Positions 19,894 to 31,596 of a stretch of DNA of 64,000 nt are shown one piece after another (positions within the stretch are counted from its first letter, which is position 1; each line of letters begins with the position of its first letter). Below the pieces are notes generated by a model. It did no database searches, had not been told where the DNA came from, and saw nothing but the letters and a program-made list of their open reading frames with translations. The translations under genes and the position numbers were made by a program. This DNA comes from Zygnema cylindricum (lineage: Eukaryota; Streptophyta; Zygnematophyceae; Zygnematales; Zygnemataceae): positions 321,188 to 385,187 of the forward strand of contig JBBHKE010001289.1 of the NCBI GenBank assembly GCA_037447655.1. Direction: 5' to 3'.

Positions 19894-21012
19894 TGAAATT
19901 CTGTGACCTCCATTGGTCCACAAAATGTCCAGCTTATCTGAAGCCTCTAGGATAATATTTGCAGTTTTGACTTTGGCAATGAATAAGTGCCACCCTGGCA
20001 CGCAAAAACTCTGACCGATTACTCTTTTGTGTAGCTTGGACTCCCCTGAGTCCGTAGCAAATAGAATCACTGAATTTGCTCACCCGAGCATTAAGTTATG
20101 GATGTTCAAAGACAACATATTTATACAGATGGCCTCTAGGAGTGAGGACTTTCAAAATTTTGTCTAAGTCCTGAAAAACTCACTAATAGCTACCCTAAGC
20201 CAATCAAAATAAAGTACTCTAATTGTTGTACATACATAGTACACCAGCCGCCGTACTTTATGTACGGATATATTCGGCACCACTCACGTTCTGCCACGTG
20301 GCTAATAGGTCAACATCATTCTGTCCCTTTTCTCTTTCGGCATCCTATAGGATGATGCCACGTGTCATTTCTTCCTATTTCGTCGAACTGCTCCCAGATA
20401 ATTGTTCCGGCGTTCCGGCACTCACGTGTGCCGTCCGTTCTTTTTCGTCGATCAATTTCACGCGTTCGATCTGACAGTGCGCCGAGTAAATGTTGACTGT
20501 TGAAAATCACCGGTCAATATTCCGTATTGACCGTTGAATTTCAACGGTCAACATTCCGTGTTGACCGTTTGAAATTCCTTGTTCTTTTGCGAGCCATCGA
20601 TCGTGACATTTAATATCGTCCGTCGAAATCAAATATTTGTTTCATTTATTTCGTGCGGTACTGCATTTCGTGCGGTACCACACGTTTCATGTTTCGTTTC
20701 GTTACGTAAGTCGTTACAAGGAATATGTCTCTGTGTTGTATTTAAATACTTACGAAATACATTGCGTATAACGTTTCATCAATACCAAACGGATAAGGCG
20801 TGAAACAATTTGTACGGTTTTCGTCCAGAGGTTACAAGATCAAATCCTGTCTGGGTAACGTAGCTTTTGCATGAGCCTTGTCTTCTGCCCATCGTCTCAT
20901 GTGCCTGAGGCAGCCTAAGGTTACCCGTCAATTCTCATTGACTACGACAAGTCAGAGCTGCAGGATCCCTTTTTAAAAAAAAAGATAGAATATAAAATAT
21001 CACTTTTCAACA
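19894..21012 (-). mobile_element. 3' LTR (1119 bp) of a minus-strand copia element, third subfamily
   Basis: In element orientation it begins TGTTGAAAAGTGATATTTTA (at 21012) and ends GAATTTCA (at 19894). It directly follows the polypurine tract (reverse of CTCCCC TTATTTTC). It contains GCCACGTGGC and CCACGTGTC G-boxes, GTAC motifs around 20230-20270, an antisense B-box-like GATCAAATCC near 20848, the leader palindrome GGACTCCCCTGAGTCC near 20040 and TATTTATA near 20117. Confidence 0.85.
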
Positions 21013-21025
21013 CTCCCCTTATTTT

Positions 21026-23921
21026 CTAGTCTATCTTTTCCTTCAGTCCACACTTCTCCCTACAAAATGTTAATTTGGGAGAAGGAACTGGCTTAGTCAT
21101 CATATCTGCTACCATCTCTCCATCCGTTCTATATTCCAAACTAATTACTTTATTCTCACCTTTCTCGCTAACAAAGCTCAAACGAATATCCATATGTTTT
21201 GCTTTAAAGTGATGCTTAGGATTTGCTGCAATTGCAATCGCAGCTTGATTGTCACAAAATATCTTTTGCACTCCACTCTTCATATATCCCAGTTCTTGAA
21301 GCAAAGATTTCACCCTCATCAATTCTTTCACAGCCGAACTAGAGGCCATATACTCAGCCTCCATGGTGGACTGAGCAATCACCTTTTGTTGCTTGCTGCT
21401 CCAACAGCAAGCCCCATTCCCAACATACAACACATACCCAAAAGTACACCTTCTCATCGGAGCATCCCCATAACTGGCATCACTCCAAGTGGTGATGTTA
21501 GTATTATCCCCTCCCAAATGCAACCACAAATCTCTTGTTCCTATCAAGTACCGCATGACCCTTTTGGCCGCTTCCCAATCTTTCTTCCTAGGATCATTCA
21601 GACTCCTACTTTAGCTGCTTCAATATCAGGATGAGTACAGTTCATAAAATATATCAAACTACCGACAACCTGTCTGTATGGAATAGTTTGCATGAACTTG
21701 CTTTCCTCAGGTCCTAACTCATTATCCAAGATCAAGACTCCCTCTTCTGAGCTCCCCTCATTACCCATCTTTAAGTCCATGGGAGTCGTGCAACTATTTG
21801 CTTTATCCATCTGAAATTTTTCAAGCATATTCCCTATTGCTTCCTTTTGAGTTAGTCTAATTGTTTTCTTCTCTCTATCTCTTTCCATCTGAATTCCCAA
21901 AATGTACTTTGCCTCTCCCAAGTCCTTCATTTCAAATCTACTCTTTAGATCCTTTTTCAACCTGTTAATTTTCACCATTGACTTACTCAAAACAAGCAAA
22001 TCATCCACATAGAGCAACAAAAATTATAGCTTCCTCATCCTCAAATAGATAGATGGAATTATCCGAACTGATTCGAATATATCCCAAACTCGTCAAAAAC
22101 TCGTCCAGCTTCTTGTTCCATTGAAGTGGAGCTTGCTTCAGTCCATAAAGAGACTTTATCAATTTGCACACCTTACTTTCTTATCCCTTCTCAACAAATC
22201 CTTCCGGCTATCGCATGAAGATCTCTTCTTCTAATTCCCCGTGCAATAAAGCGGTTTTGATGTCCATCTCGTGCCCTTCCATGTCTTCCGCTGCCGATAG
22301 ACTAAGTAGAATCCAGACATAGGGACATCTAACAACCTGAGCAAAGGTCTCCTTATAATCGATTCCCTCTTTTTGTGTGAACCCCTTTGCCACTAATCTG
22401 GCATTGTATCGCTCAATGGTGTTATCCGGGTTGAGTTTCAACTTAAATACCCACTTACATCCTATTGGCTTTCAATCCGGAGGACAATCCACCAACTCCC
22501 ATGTGTTTGCTTCCATAATGGAAGCCATCTCATCATTAATGGCTGTCTCCCAAGTACTACTTTCCGAACTATTAATTGCCTCTGAGTAAGTCTGGGGCTC
22601 GCTAAAATGTGACATCTTAGTTACCTTGTTGTTCACTTGCCTTTAAAGTCTCTTACTACTTCTCTTTCCTCCTTCAAACTCTGATGCTGGGGTGGAGGGT
22701 AATCTCGGATTTCTCCGAACGACTTCATCTTCTCCCCTATCCGTGGAGTCCATAGGGTCACTCTCGGTCAATTTTTTCTCTTCCTCTGCAGGGTCGGGCT
22801 GATCTGGAGTTCGGTTAGAAGAATATGAATCTAACCCATTTTCGGATTCAATTATAATTTTGACCGGTTTAGTGTACTTAAAGGGATCTATGGACTTTCC
22901 TTCATCCATGACTACCAAGTGTTTTACTAGAATTATGTCTTCTCTTCCAAGATCATAAACTCTATAACCCTTTACATTTTCATCATACCCAAGTAAGTAT
23001 CCCGACTTTCCTCTAGCATCTAACTTCAAATCAAATTTTTTTGTGTTTAGACTAAACACTTGACTTCCAAACACCTTTAAGGGTGAAATATTAGGTTTTC
23101 TCCCGGTCCATCTTTCATAAGGTGTTCGGCCTTTTATGGTCGATGTAAGGACTCTATTTTTGAGATAGATAGCACAATTCATAGCCTGTGCCCAAAAAAT
23201 TTTCCTTATCTTTTTATCTCTGAACATACTACGAGCACTATCACTTAATGTCCAATTTAGTCTCTCAGCTACACCATTTTGTTATGGGTTCTTTAGGACA
23301 GTCTTTTGGTGTTGAACCCCTTCCTCTTTCAAGTAATCCTCAAATTCATTAGAAGTGAATTCCCCCCCATTTTCACTCCTCACTCTCTTTATAGGTGTCT
23401 CAAGAAGCATTTCACTCCATGCTTTATACTCTTTAAAGTAAGCCGAAGCCTCAGATTTGTTTTTCAAGAAATAGACTATAGAGTGTTCAGACCAATCATC
23501 AGTAATAGTAAGCATATAATTTTTCCCTCCAACTGATGGTACTTTGGACAGTCCCCATATGTCAGTAGGAACTAAATCTAAGACCTTTTCACCCTTATAT
23601 GCTGCGGCTTTCAGAAAAGGCAATCTGTGGGCCTTTCCTTGAGCAAACCCACTACAATCATCCAAAGTCTCATTATCACCAAAATGTATTCCCTCAACTA
23701 CACCCATCTTCTTCATTTCCTTTAATCTATCTAGAGGCACATGTCCCAATCTTTTATGCCACATCATCAAATCACTAACACCAGCATAATAAACTCTCGT
23801 CTTTCCACTACTCAAATTCAGCATAAACATTTTGTGGCTACCCTTTTCAGTTGTGAAGTACACTTCATTCTCGTAGCTAGCAACAAAGACTCCTTTCTTA
23901 GTACAAGTCTCAAAACCCTTA
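21026..23921 (-). pseudogene. pol: Copia pol: integrase, RT, RNase H
   Basis: From the right: pre-integrase HKRLGH...DCSGFAQGK (second Cys of C-x2-C replaced by Phe); integrase with DIWGLSKVP, TDDW, RSENGGEFTS (Asp to Glu at the DNGGEF aspartate) and QNGVAERLN; GYLLGYDE; linker [53 protein letters not shown] (about 21980); RNase H SDASYGDAP, MEAEYMA, DNQAAIA, KHHFKAKHMDIR. The natural stop is at 21026-21028. Stops interrupt at several points (for example after VLKNP near 23282 and SKRL near 22643), and a frameshift lies near 21598. Confidence 0.9.
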
Positions 23922-25113
23922 TCATCTAAGATTCTTGTTCAACTCTGGGATAAAAAGAACATCAAAGAAAGTGACTATGGATGCCTTTCCATCAACTAAG
24001 ACTGTCGGATCCACAGATCCCACTAAATTAGTGGTGACTATTCTCCCATCCCTGTACCCTATCTCTACAGTAGGGACCTTTCTCATTTTGGTAAACAATG
24101 GTTTTTCCCTAAACATATGCATAGAGGCTCTTGGATCAATGATCCATCCTTCTTTATGAGCTTCTTTTACTCTACCGAAATCACACTTTTGCCTCCTTGG
24201 AATTTGCGGCTCACCTTTCACCTCCAACTCCTCGTTGAGAAGAAGCTCTCCATCGTCATAATTAGAATCCTCCACCATGACTTGTGTCGACACAAATGCC
24301 TTTTCTTTCCTTGCGGTTGGTTTTACAATTGATTCCTCCTTCAATCTCAACTCTGTCAACTTGGTGCACTCCGCCATGTAGTGTCCCGACTTCTTACGAA
24401 AATGGCAAAGCCCCTTCAGAGCCCTTGGTCCAGATCCGTCATGGTTTCATCTTCCTCCTCCACAAAAGTTCCCATAAGGTTTCTTAGAATCCTTCCTCCC
24501 CTAGTTAGTACCAGCAGCCAATGCTTGAACACTCTTTCCTCCTCTACGAATCTCAATTGTGCTTTCCCGAACCAAAATAATTCCCACAACGGAGTGCCGG
24601 ATCCAAAGATGATTTGACAAATCCTGAACCTTACTAACAATGTTCTCATAATCATCTGGGAGTTTCATTAACAAAGTAGTCACCTTCTCTTTATCACTCT
24701 CCCTTTTCCCTGCACTCCCCAACTCCATGAATTACCGAACCAAGTCATTACAAAAATCTAACATTTTTCCCCCTTTGTATACATACGCTTGTACCTTGTG
24801 ATCTGTCAGCCTCTGCTGCTGAATCGTACCACTCTTGTAAATGTTGACAAGAGCTTCCCACAACTCGTCTACCCTATCCACATGAAGATGAGGCGTAGCC
24901 ACTCGTTGAGTGAGACGCCCGAGAATAAAATGAGTTGCCACGCTATTGTTGAAATCCCAGATTTCAGTATCATTTGCCTCAGTTTTTTGCACATCTGCTA
25001 CTGAGCCGATCCACTAGCCATTGCTGTGATTTTCTCCTTCCTTTCCCCTTCCATGTGTTTGACGCAATGCTTTCCCCAACATCCTCCACCCCCTCTGCCC
25101 CCGCAGATTCTCC
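23922..25113 (-). pseudogene. gag: Copia gag and protease, 5' end lost in the assembly gap
   Basis: It reads EIWDFNN, ATHFILGRLTQRVATPHLH, VYKGGKMLDFCNDL, LMKLPDDYENIV, then a zinc knuckle CHFRKKSGHYMAEC in which the second Cys is Arg. The protease motif is WIIDPRAS instead of DSGAS, so both metal binding and protease catalysis are lost. Stops follow VR (24732), AAGTN (24501) and others. The frame enters the N-run at 25114; the capsid start, primer-binding site and 5' LTR are not present on the other side of the gap. Confidence 0.88.
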
Positions 25114-25123
25114 NNNNNNNNNN
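25114..25123. other. Assembly gap (10 N)
   Basis: Ten N bases interrupt the gag start of the minus-strand copia element. The sequence to the right is unrelated, so an unknown amount, including a 5' LTR, may be missing. Confidence 1.
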
Positions 25124-26040
25124 TAATATCATGCCTGACTGTGTAAAGCATGTAATGTGTTGGATTTTTATAAGCCGTAATCTCATTAATTGCGTTAAAT
25201 TTGTCAAGGTTATAATAGCATGTAAAGAAAAACTCAATCCCACTTCAATGTTAATCCCAAGCTTAAAACTTTTACGCCAATAAATGACGGCCTTCAAGAC
25301 AAAGTTTAATAACAAAAGACAGTTTTTTTGATTCAATGATCTACTGACTAAAGTAAGAGGTTCCAATACTCGCATTTGGAACTGGCAGCCTACGTTTTAG
25401 CCTATGCGGCAGCCATTTTGGAAAGTCAAACGTTGTTCACCGGACTTTCTCAAGTTAAAATCCTCGGACTTGCATATCGTAACGCGGAGCACTTTTTCAT
25501 CTATTTATTAAATTGCGTTAATTACTCTAATGCCGAATATTTTTAGGTTGTGTAATGTACGAAATGTGTCAGTCCGTACTATAATTTCTAAATATTTCGT
25601 ACATATTTTCAAAATAAGTGTCAGATAATGGCGTTGACCTGGAAGATTGAGTGCGTCGCGCAAAAAGGCGTACTCATATTTGATATCAAGTAATAAAGAC
25701 GAACGAAAATCGCGCTGACCATGTGAACACGAAGTATCACAGCTAGTCGGCTACCCTAAAAACATGGGAACGTGTATCGATTCCTTAACTTTAACAACGA
25801 TTCACAGTGTTCTTTTAACCTACTTTTTTGATAATTCCGTACATTTTGCTGATACATTAAATCCGTACACGAAAGCTACGAATTTTACGAAAATTTCAAA
25901 ATCTTAAAAAATTAACGCATTTTCTTAAAAAAATGTATATCTGTACGTTTGGTACCTCTATAGTACAATGAGTATCAACGACAATTACTGACAAAGCAAA
26001 ATAGTACAGGAAGCATATTGTATATTGTCGACGCTACAAA
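25124..26040. other. About 0.9 kb non-coding, nothing recognised
   Basis: A/T-rich sequence; only scattered GTAC words and a CGATTCACAGTG piece like the MITE ends elsewhere (25797). No coding signal. Confidence 0.4.
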
Positions 26041-26331
26041 CTTTGTTCAAAAGTAGGTGAAAGTCGGCCCATACAATAGGCCTATTGTATGTAGAACCTA
26101 CAATATGAACTTAAGACCCATATTGTATTCGGACCTATTAGAACCAACGGACGAAAAAATGGGCCAATTAAAACATTCGGACCAAATATTTTTATTTACA
26201 CCGTCAGATTCAGACGATCGGACGGACGTTAATCAAACTATCTAAGAAGATCACATGAAAAGCCTATAACACAACTTACCATAAAGAAGGCGACCAAAGG
26301 CATACCATAAAAACGCCACTTTTGAACTATT
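26041..26331. mobile_element. hAT-like MITE, short copy
   Basis: GTTCAAAAGTAGGTGAAAGT near 26045 and ACTTTTGAACTAT near 26318-26330 are the inverted ends. The interior matches 41329-41969 and 44907-45475 (GGCCCATACAATA, GACCCATATTGT, GATCACATGAAAAGCC), but the middle is deleted (291 versus 641 and 569 bp). Confidence 0.7.
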
Positions 26332-26742
26332 ATACAAAGGAAGCAACAAAAAGCGTACAATTATCGACGGTGCAGATGAAGCATCACCACGGTGCAAGCT
26401 CGTGCGTGACGATACCTGGACGAAACAAACTCCTACACTAACCATATAATCGACTGTGGAGACAAAGTATTACTTGGGAAACAAACTCATAGGCTTTTCC
26501 CACCCGAAAAAAATCCACTTCCGCAACAGAAGGGCGTTCGAATAATGTACGGATTTCCGAGCACCACCCCCCTTCTCCCGGAAATTTTTGGAAAACCGTA
26601 CAAACAAACTTCCTCAAAATATTGGGGGATATTAAGTCGGGTTAAAGTAACGTATTTCTGTGAAACAGACCAACGGTAACCCAAAAAGCTGACGTAGCAA
26701 AAACAAAACGTAACGGCTATTTCGTTGTTATCGCGCCTATTT
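26332..26742. other. Non-coding spacer
   Basis: No recognisable feature. The minus-strand frame 26487-26756 shows no motif. Confidence 0.3.
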
Positions 26743-26921
26743 GGGTGTGTCCCCATGTGTTCAAGTAAAGGTTTTTTTCAGTCGTTTTCACAGAAAATGG
26801 GACTTGCAACGAGAAAATAGCACGCCGTACGAAAAATGGGCAAAAACACAAGTACATTTTGCATCATTTTGGAACTCCGAAGGTAAGGCAATATGGCGTT
26901 ATAATCATCGCGACCCACTTC
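26743..26921. mobile_element. PIF/Harbinger-like MITE, truncated copy
   Basis: It begins GGGTGTGTCCCCATGTGTTC and matches the left third of 46377-47149 (AGTACATTTTG, GCATCAT, GACCCACTTC). It is cut at 26922 by an LTR. Confidence 0.6.
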
Positions 26922-27535
26922 TGAAACTCTGAGACCTCCATACGTCCTCAGAGTGGGCGGCTTCCAAGAAGCCTCTAGGATAATCCTGACCCCTTTGTGT
27001 TTCAGCAAAAACAACTACCACCCTAGCAAACAAAAACTCTGACCACCTGCACCCCTAGGAAGGCAAGACTCCCCCGAGTCGAGAGCAAAAAGAATCTATG
27101 AATTTGCTCCCCTGAGCAGTAAGTTATGGAGGGTCAAAGTTGACCTTTTGTACAAAAGCTCTCTAGGAGAGAGGGTCCTATCTCCTAATTTTTCTAAGTC
27201 CTATCTCTCTCACAGACTCTATCTACTGATGTACGGAACCAATCAGATTACAGTTTCGTACGCAAAAGTACAGCTGCCAGTGTACTTTATGTACGGACAC
27301 TATACAACATGGCCTAAATGTCGACACATGTCATATCCAGATTCGGTGCCGTAATCTCCGGAGATACCACGATCCCATGTAATTTTGCCACGTGTCATTC
27401 GATGTGGCGATGACCACAAACCGCCGAAATCTTTTTTTGCAATCTCGACGCTAATTTCGGCCGTCCTATTAAATTCACATTTAATCGTAGCCGTAATAAA
27501 TACATGCGCGGTATTCGTTTCGCTAAAGAAATAAA
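26922..27535 (-). mobile_element. Minus-strand main-family LTR, right-hand (3') part
   Basis: In element orientation this is the promoter/leader end of the LTR: TGAAACTCTGAGACCTCC at 26922 is the inverted LTR terminus, followed by leader hairpins, CTCTC tracts and the GTAC array (27230-27295). It is interrupted at 27535 by another element and resumes at 33614. The two parts total 1055 bp, one full LTR. Confidence 0.85.
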
Positions 27536-28012
27536 TGTTGAAATAAGTAGTTTTAGTATTTTTTCTAGGTCTAAATTTATTAGAAAAGAAAATGTAGGCA
27601 GCCTGCCTCTATCTCTTCTCTCTCTCTCGCCCCCATACTTGTTGTAGTCACTGAAGGAGAGAAAGAGAGAGCAATAGAGCCATGGTTGCCTTAACTCCAT
27701 AGGAAGGACTATAGAGTGGCTTAAGTCACTCTCAACAAAAGGTTGAGTCCGGCAGGACTCGAACCCCCGACCGGCAGAGCGTGGTGTAGCCGTTAGCTCT
27801 AACCAGTCTGTCGTAGAAGTCCGTTAGGAGATATAGGGTTTCATTACTTTTTAAACTATTCTAATGTACTAGATTCATTTAACTGGAACCCTTAACGCCA
27901 CACATAGATACAGTTCTACAAAATACGAAGTACTGTACTTGTTTGAAATGGATATCGCGCATTTTGTTTCGACAGCGAAACAAATATCGCGCAAGTATTT
28001 ATTACGGCCGAG
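27536..28012 (+). mobile_element. Truncated 5' LTR
   Basis: It starts TGTTGAAATAAGTAG and is lost after about 477 bases, where TTATTACGGCCGAG jumps into RNase H sequence. It has an antisense tRNA-like module with a consensus B-box (GGTTCGAGTCC, 27755-27765) and an A-box-like CTGGTTAGAGCTAAC (27792-27806). Confidence 0.85.
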
Positions 28013-28513
28013 AATCTGGTGGGAACTAGAGAGTTATGGTTGCATTTGGGAGGGGATTACACTGACATCACTACTTGGAGTGATGCCAGTTATGGGGACG
28101 CACCTATGAGACGATGCACTTCTGGGTATGTGTTGTATGTTGGGGAAGGTGCTTGCTGTTGGAGCAGTAAGCAACAAAAGGTGGTTGCTCAGTCCACTAT
28201 GGAGGCTGAGTACATGGCCTCTTGTTCTGCCGTGAAAGAGTTGATGTGGGTCAAACTGGGGTATATGAAAGAGGGAGTGCATGAAGTTTTTTAAGGTAAT
28301 CAAGCGGCCATAGCAATTGCAGCCAATCCAAAACATCATTTTAAGGCTAAACATATGGACATAAGATTAAGTTTTGTAAGAGAAAAAGTGGAGAATAAAA
28401 TAGTGAATCTTGTATATAGATCTGATGAGGAAATGGTGGCTGACATGATGACAAAACCTGTGCCCTCTCCAAAATTAAAATATTGTAGGGAAAAATGTGG
28501 CTTAAAAGAATAA
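28013..28513 (+). pseudogene. pol: Copia RNase H fragment
   Basis: The frame reads MGTRELWLHLGG, WSDASYGDAPMRRC, SSKQQKVVAQSTMEAEY, then a stop at 28292-28294 where Cys-Asp is expected before NQAAIA. It then runs in the same frame through KHHFKAKHMDIR and MVADMMTKPVPSPK to a natural stop at 28511-28513. About 21 bases are missing after VK (ELMWVK joins LGYMK). The RNase H Asp/Glu residues SDA and MEAE are visible. Confidence 0.88.
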
Positions 28514-28541
28514 TTAAAATTAGACCAGAAAATAAGGGGAG

Positions 28542-29266
28542 TGTTGAAATAAGTAGTTTTAGTATATTTTCTAGGTCTAAATTTATTAGAAAAGAAAATG
28601 TAGGCAGCCTGCCTCAATCTCTTCTCTCTCTCTCGCCCCCATACTTGTTGTAGTCACTGAAGGAGAGAAAGAGAGAGCAATGGAGCCATGGCTGCCTCAA
28701 CTCCATAGGAAGGACTAAAGAGTGGCTTAAGCCACTCTCAACAAAAGGTTGAGCCCGGCAGGATTCGAACCCCCGACCGGCAGAGCGCGGCGTAGCCGTT
28801 AGCTCTAACTAGTCTGTCGTAGAAGTCCGTTAGGAGATATAGGGTTTCATTACTTTTTAAACTATTCTAATGTACTAGGTTCATTTAACTGGAACCCTTA
28901 ACGCCACACATAGATACAGTTCTACAAAATACGAAGTACTGTATTTGTTTGAAATGGATATCGCGCATTTTGTTTCGACATCGAAACAAATATCGCGCAA
29001 GTATTTATTATGGCCGAGATTGAATTTCGCGTCAAATCTAACGGCGCGCATCATCACCGAAATCCCAGAATGGTCATTTTGGCATTTAGTGACGTGGCAT
29101 GACCTGGCGCCACGTGGGAAGACATCATTCGGTTGCGGGAATTCCGAGGAGCGTACGGACGAGTGGAAAGTGGACACGCGTCCACTTAATAGCCTTGTCG
29201 TACAGAGGCCGTACAAAAAGTACATCGGCAGTAGTACTTTCTAGTACTATACAGTTTTGTGATTGA
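28542..29266 (+). mobile_element. Truncated LTR copy, almost identical to the start of 32566-33608
   Basis: It follows the polypurine tract AATAAGGGGAG. By eye only a handful of bases differ from 32566-33290, far fewer than between other LTR pairs here. It stops at GTGATTG where the full copy continues GGTTCGTACAG. It contains a perfect B-box (GGTTCGAATCC on the minus strand, 28761-28771). The identical 114-residue minus-strand frames in both copies are LTR shadows, not genes. Confidence 0.85.
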
Positions 29267-29412
29267 TTACTGCAATACAACCAGCAAGGACAATATTAAC
29301 CCGCTACAATGCGTGTGACAAAAACCTACATCGACTTAACCTAACATATGATAGATGGGGTGTGGGCCCATAACCTGTTGTTCTTTGGTCTATTTTAGAC
29401 CAAAGAACAACA
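29267..29412 (-). mobile_element. Fragment of the solo-LTR family: internal start, primer-binding site, LTR tip
   Basis: On the minus strand, GTGGGCCCATAACC (29362-29375) is an inverted half-tRNA primer-binding site. The adjacent 37 bases (29376-29412) start like the left end of the 7850-9159 insertion. They form a perfect palindrome: arms TGTTGTTCTTTGGTCT and its complement around ATTTT. The rest (29267-29361) would be the leader of that element. Confidence 0.6.
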
Positions 29413-29502
29413 ATGGCTGCCTGTTAATTCTCTGTGACTACGAAAAGTATGGGAACTGCAAGACTAAACAAAAGGTAGAATACAAAATATCACTTTTCAA
29501 CA
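29413..29502 (-). mobile_element. Short LTR fragment of the 19894-21012 subfamily
   Basis: In element orientation it starts TGTTGAAAAGTGATATTTTG at 29502 and matches the first about 90 bases of the LTR at 21012. It is joined directly to integrase sequence, so RT and RNase H have been deleted. Confidence 0.7.
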
Positions 29503-31596
29503 TTAGTCTCTCGGCTACACCGTTTTGTTTTGGGTTCTTTGGGACAGTCTTTTGGTGTTGAACCCCTTCCTCTTTCAAGTAATCCTCAAACTCATTAGAA
29601 GTGAATTCCCCCCCATTATCACTCCTCACTCTGTTTATAGATGTCTCATGAAGCTTTTTATTCCATGCTTTATACTCTTTAATATAAGCCGAAGCCTCAG
29701 ATTTGTTTTTTAAGAAATAAACTCTAGAGGATCGAGACTCGTCATCAGTGATAGTATGCATATAATTTTTCCCTCCAACTGATGGCACTTTGGACGGTCC
29801 CTATATGTCAGTATGAACTAAATCCAAGACCTTTTCACCCTTATATGTTGTGGCTTTTGGAAAAGACAATCTGTGAGCCTTTCTTTGAGCACACCCACTA
29901 CAATCATCCAAAGTCTCATTATCACCAAAATGTATTCCCTCAACTACACCTATCTTCTTCATTTCCTTTAATCTATCTAGATGCACATGTCCCAATCTTT
30001 TATACCACATCATTAAATCACTCACACCAGCATAGTAAACTCCTGTCTTTCCATTACTCAAATTTAGCCTAAACATTCCTTGACCACCCTTTTCATCTGT
30101 GAAGTACACTTCATTCCCATAGCTAGCAACAAAGATTCCTTTCTTAGTACTAGTCTCAAAACCCTTATCATCTAAGGCCGACGTAGAGATAAGATTCTTG
30201 TTCAACTCTGGAATGAAAAGATCATCAGAGAAAGTGAATATAGATGTCTTTCCATCAACTAAGACTCTCAGATCCACTGATCCCACTGAATTAGTGGTCA
30301 TTTTTCTTCCATCCCCATACTCTATCTCTATAGTAGGGATCTTTCTCATTTTGGTAAACAATGGTTTTTCTCTACACATATGCATAGAGGCTCCTGATTT
30401 AATGATCCATCCTTCTTTACAAGCTTCTTTCACTCCGCGGAAAGCACACTTTTGCCTCCTTGGAATCTCTAGCTCACCTTTCACCTCCAACACCTCGTTG
30501 AGGAGAAGTTTGTCATCCTCATCATCGGAATCCTCCACCATAACTTGTCTTGCCATAAATGCCTTCTTTTCCATTGCGGTTGGTTTTCCAATCAGTTCCT
30601 CGTTCAATCTCAACTATGTCAACTTGGTGCACTCCGCCATGTAGTGTTCCGGCTTTTTACAAAAATGGCAAAGTCCCTGCGGTTCCTTTGTCCAGATCCC
30701 TCATGATTTCCTCTTTCTCCACCACCAAAGTTCCCATAAGGTTTCTTGGAATCCTTATCCCCCTAGTTAGTACCAGCAGCAAATGCTTGAACCCTTTTTC
30801 CTCCTCTACAGATCTCAGTTGTGCTTTCCCGAACTAAAATCATCCCCACAACTAAGTTCCAGATCGAAAGATGATCTGACAAATCCTGAACCCTTTTAAC
30901 AATATTTTCATAATCATTTGCAAGTTTCATTAACAAATTATTCACCTTCTCTTTTTCACTCTCCCTTTTTCCTGCACTCTCCAACTCCATGAATAACCTA
31001 GCCAAGTCATTACAAAAGTCTAACATTTTTCCCCCTTTGTACACATACGTCTGTACCTTCTAATCTCCCAGCTTCTGCTGCTGAATCGTACCACTCTTGT
31101 AAATTTTGACAAGAGCTCACAGCTCGTTTGCCCTATCCACATGAAGATGAGGTGTAGCCACTCCGTGAGTGAGACGCCCGAGAATAAAATGAGTCGCCAT
31201 GGTATTGTTAAAATCCCAGATTTCAATATTATTCGCCTTAGTTTTCTGCACATATGCTACTGGAGCCGATCCACTAGCCATCAGTGTGATTTTCTCTCTT
31301 CCCTTTCCCTTCCCAGTGTCTGACGCAATGCTTTCCCCAACATCTTCTACCCTCTTTGCCCCCGCAGATTCTCCTGTGTATCGAGATCCTCCAAACCCTG
31401 GCGGAACTCCCAATCTAGTGGATGGTCGACGCACACGTCCACTCACAATTCCCCATAACCGTTTTTCAAACAATGCACCCCTCATCATGGTTTCCCAATA
31501 AATTAATCCAGTTCCATTGAAAAAGGGCACCCTAGAGGGTGGGCCCATAACCTGTAATTCTATGACCTCCATTGGTACAGAGAATGTCCAGCTCAT
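29503..31596 (-). pseudogene. gag-pol: Copia gag-protease-integrase, RT/RNase H deleted
   Basis: The gag frame is open from inside the LTR (ATG 31594-31596) through the primer-binding site: MEVIELQVMGPPSRVPFFN. It continues with FWGIVSGR-like and KREKIT-type segments to a stop at 31117. Later frames give VYKGGKMLDFCNDL, LMKLANDYENIV, a zinc-knuckle remnant, protease WIIKSGAS (Asp replaced by Lys), HKRLGH-like YKRLGH, CSGCAQRK, and integrase TDDE, RSDNGGEFTS, QNGVAERL. It ends abruptly at 29503 against an LTR tip. Several stops and frameshifts are present. Confidence 0.88.
31538..31552 (-). other. Primer-binding site, half-tRNA initiator Met type
   Basis: GGTGGGCCCATAACC is the inverted form of the site at 6714 and 54395 and sits immediately inside the LTR end at 31553. 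Confidence 0.85.

Noticed and set aside
28761-28815. A functional tRNA gene on the minus strand
   Set aside because: The B-box is perfect, but acceptor and anticodon arms do not pair convincingly and the module sits within an LTR; described as tRNA-like only.
28881-29225. Identical 114-residue minus-strand frame here and at 32906-33250, apparently a conserved gene
   Set aside because: Both lie inside near-identical LTR copies; identity comes from the DNA duplication, and other LTR families do not keep the frame.
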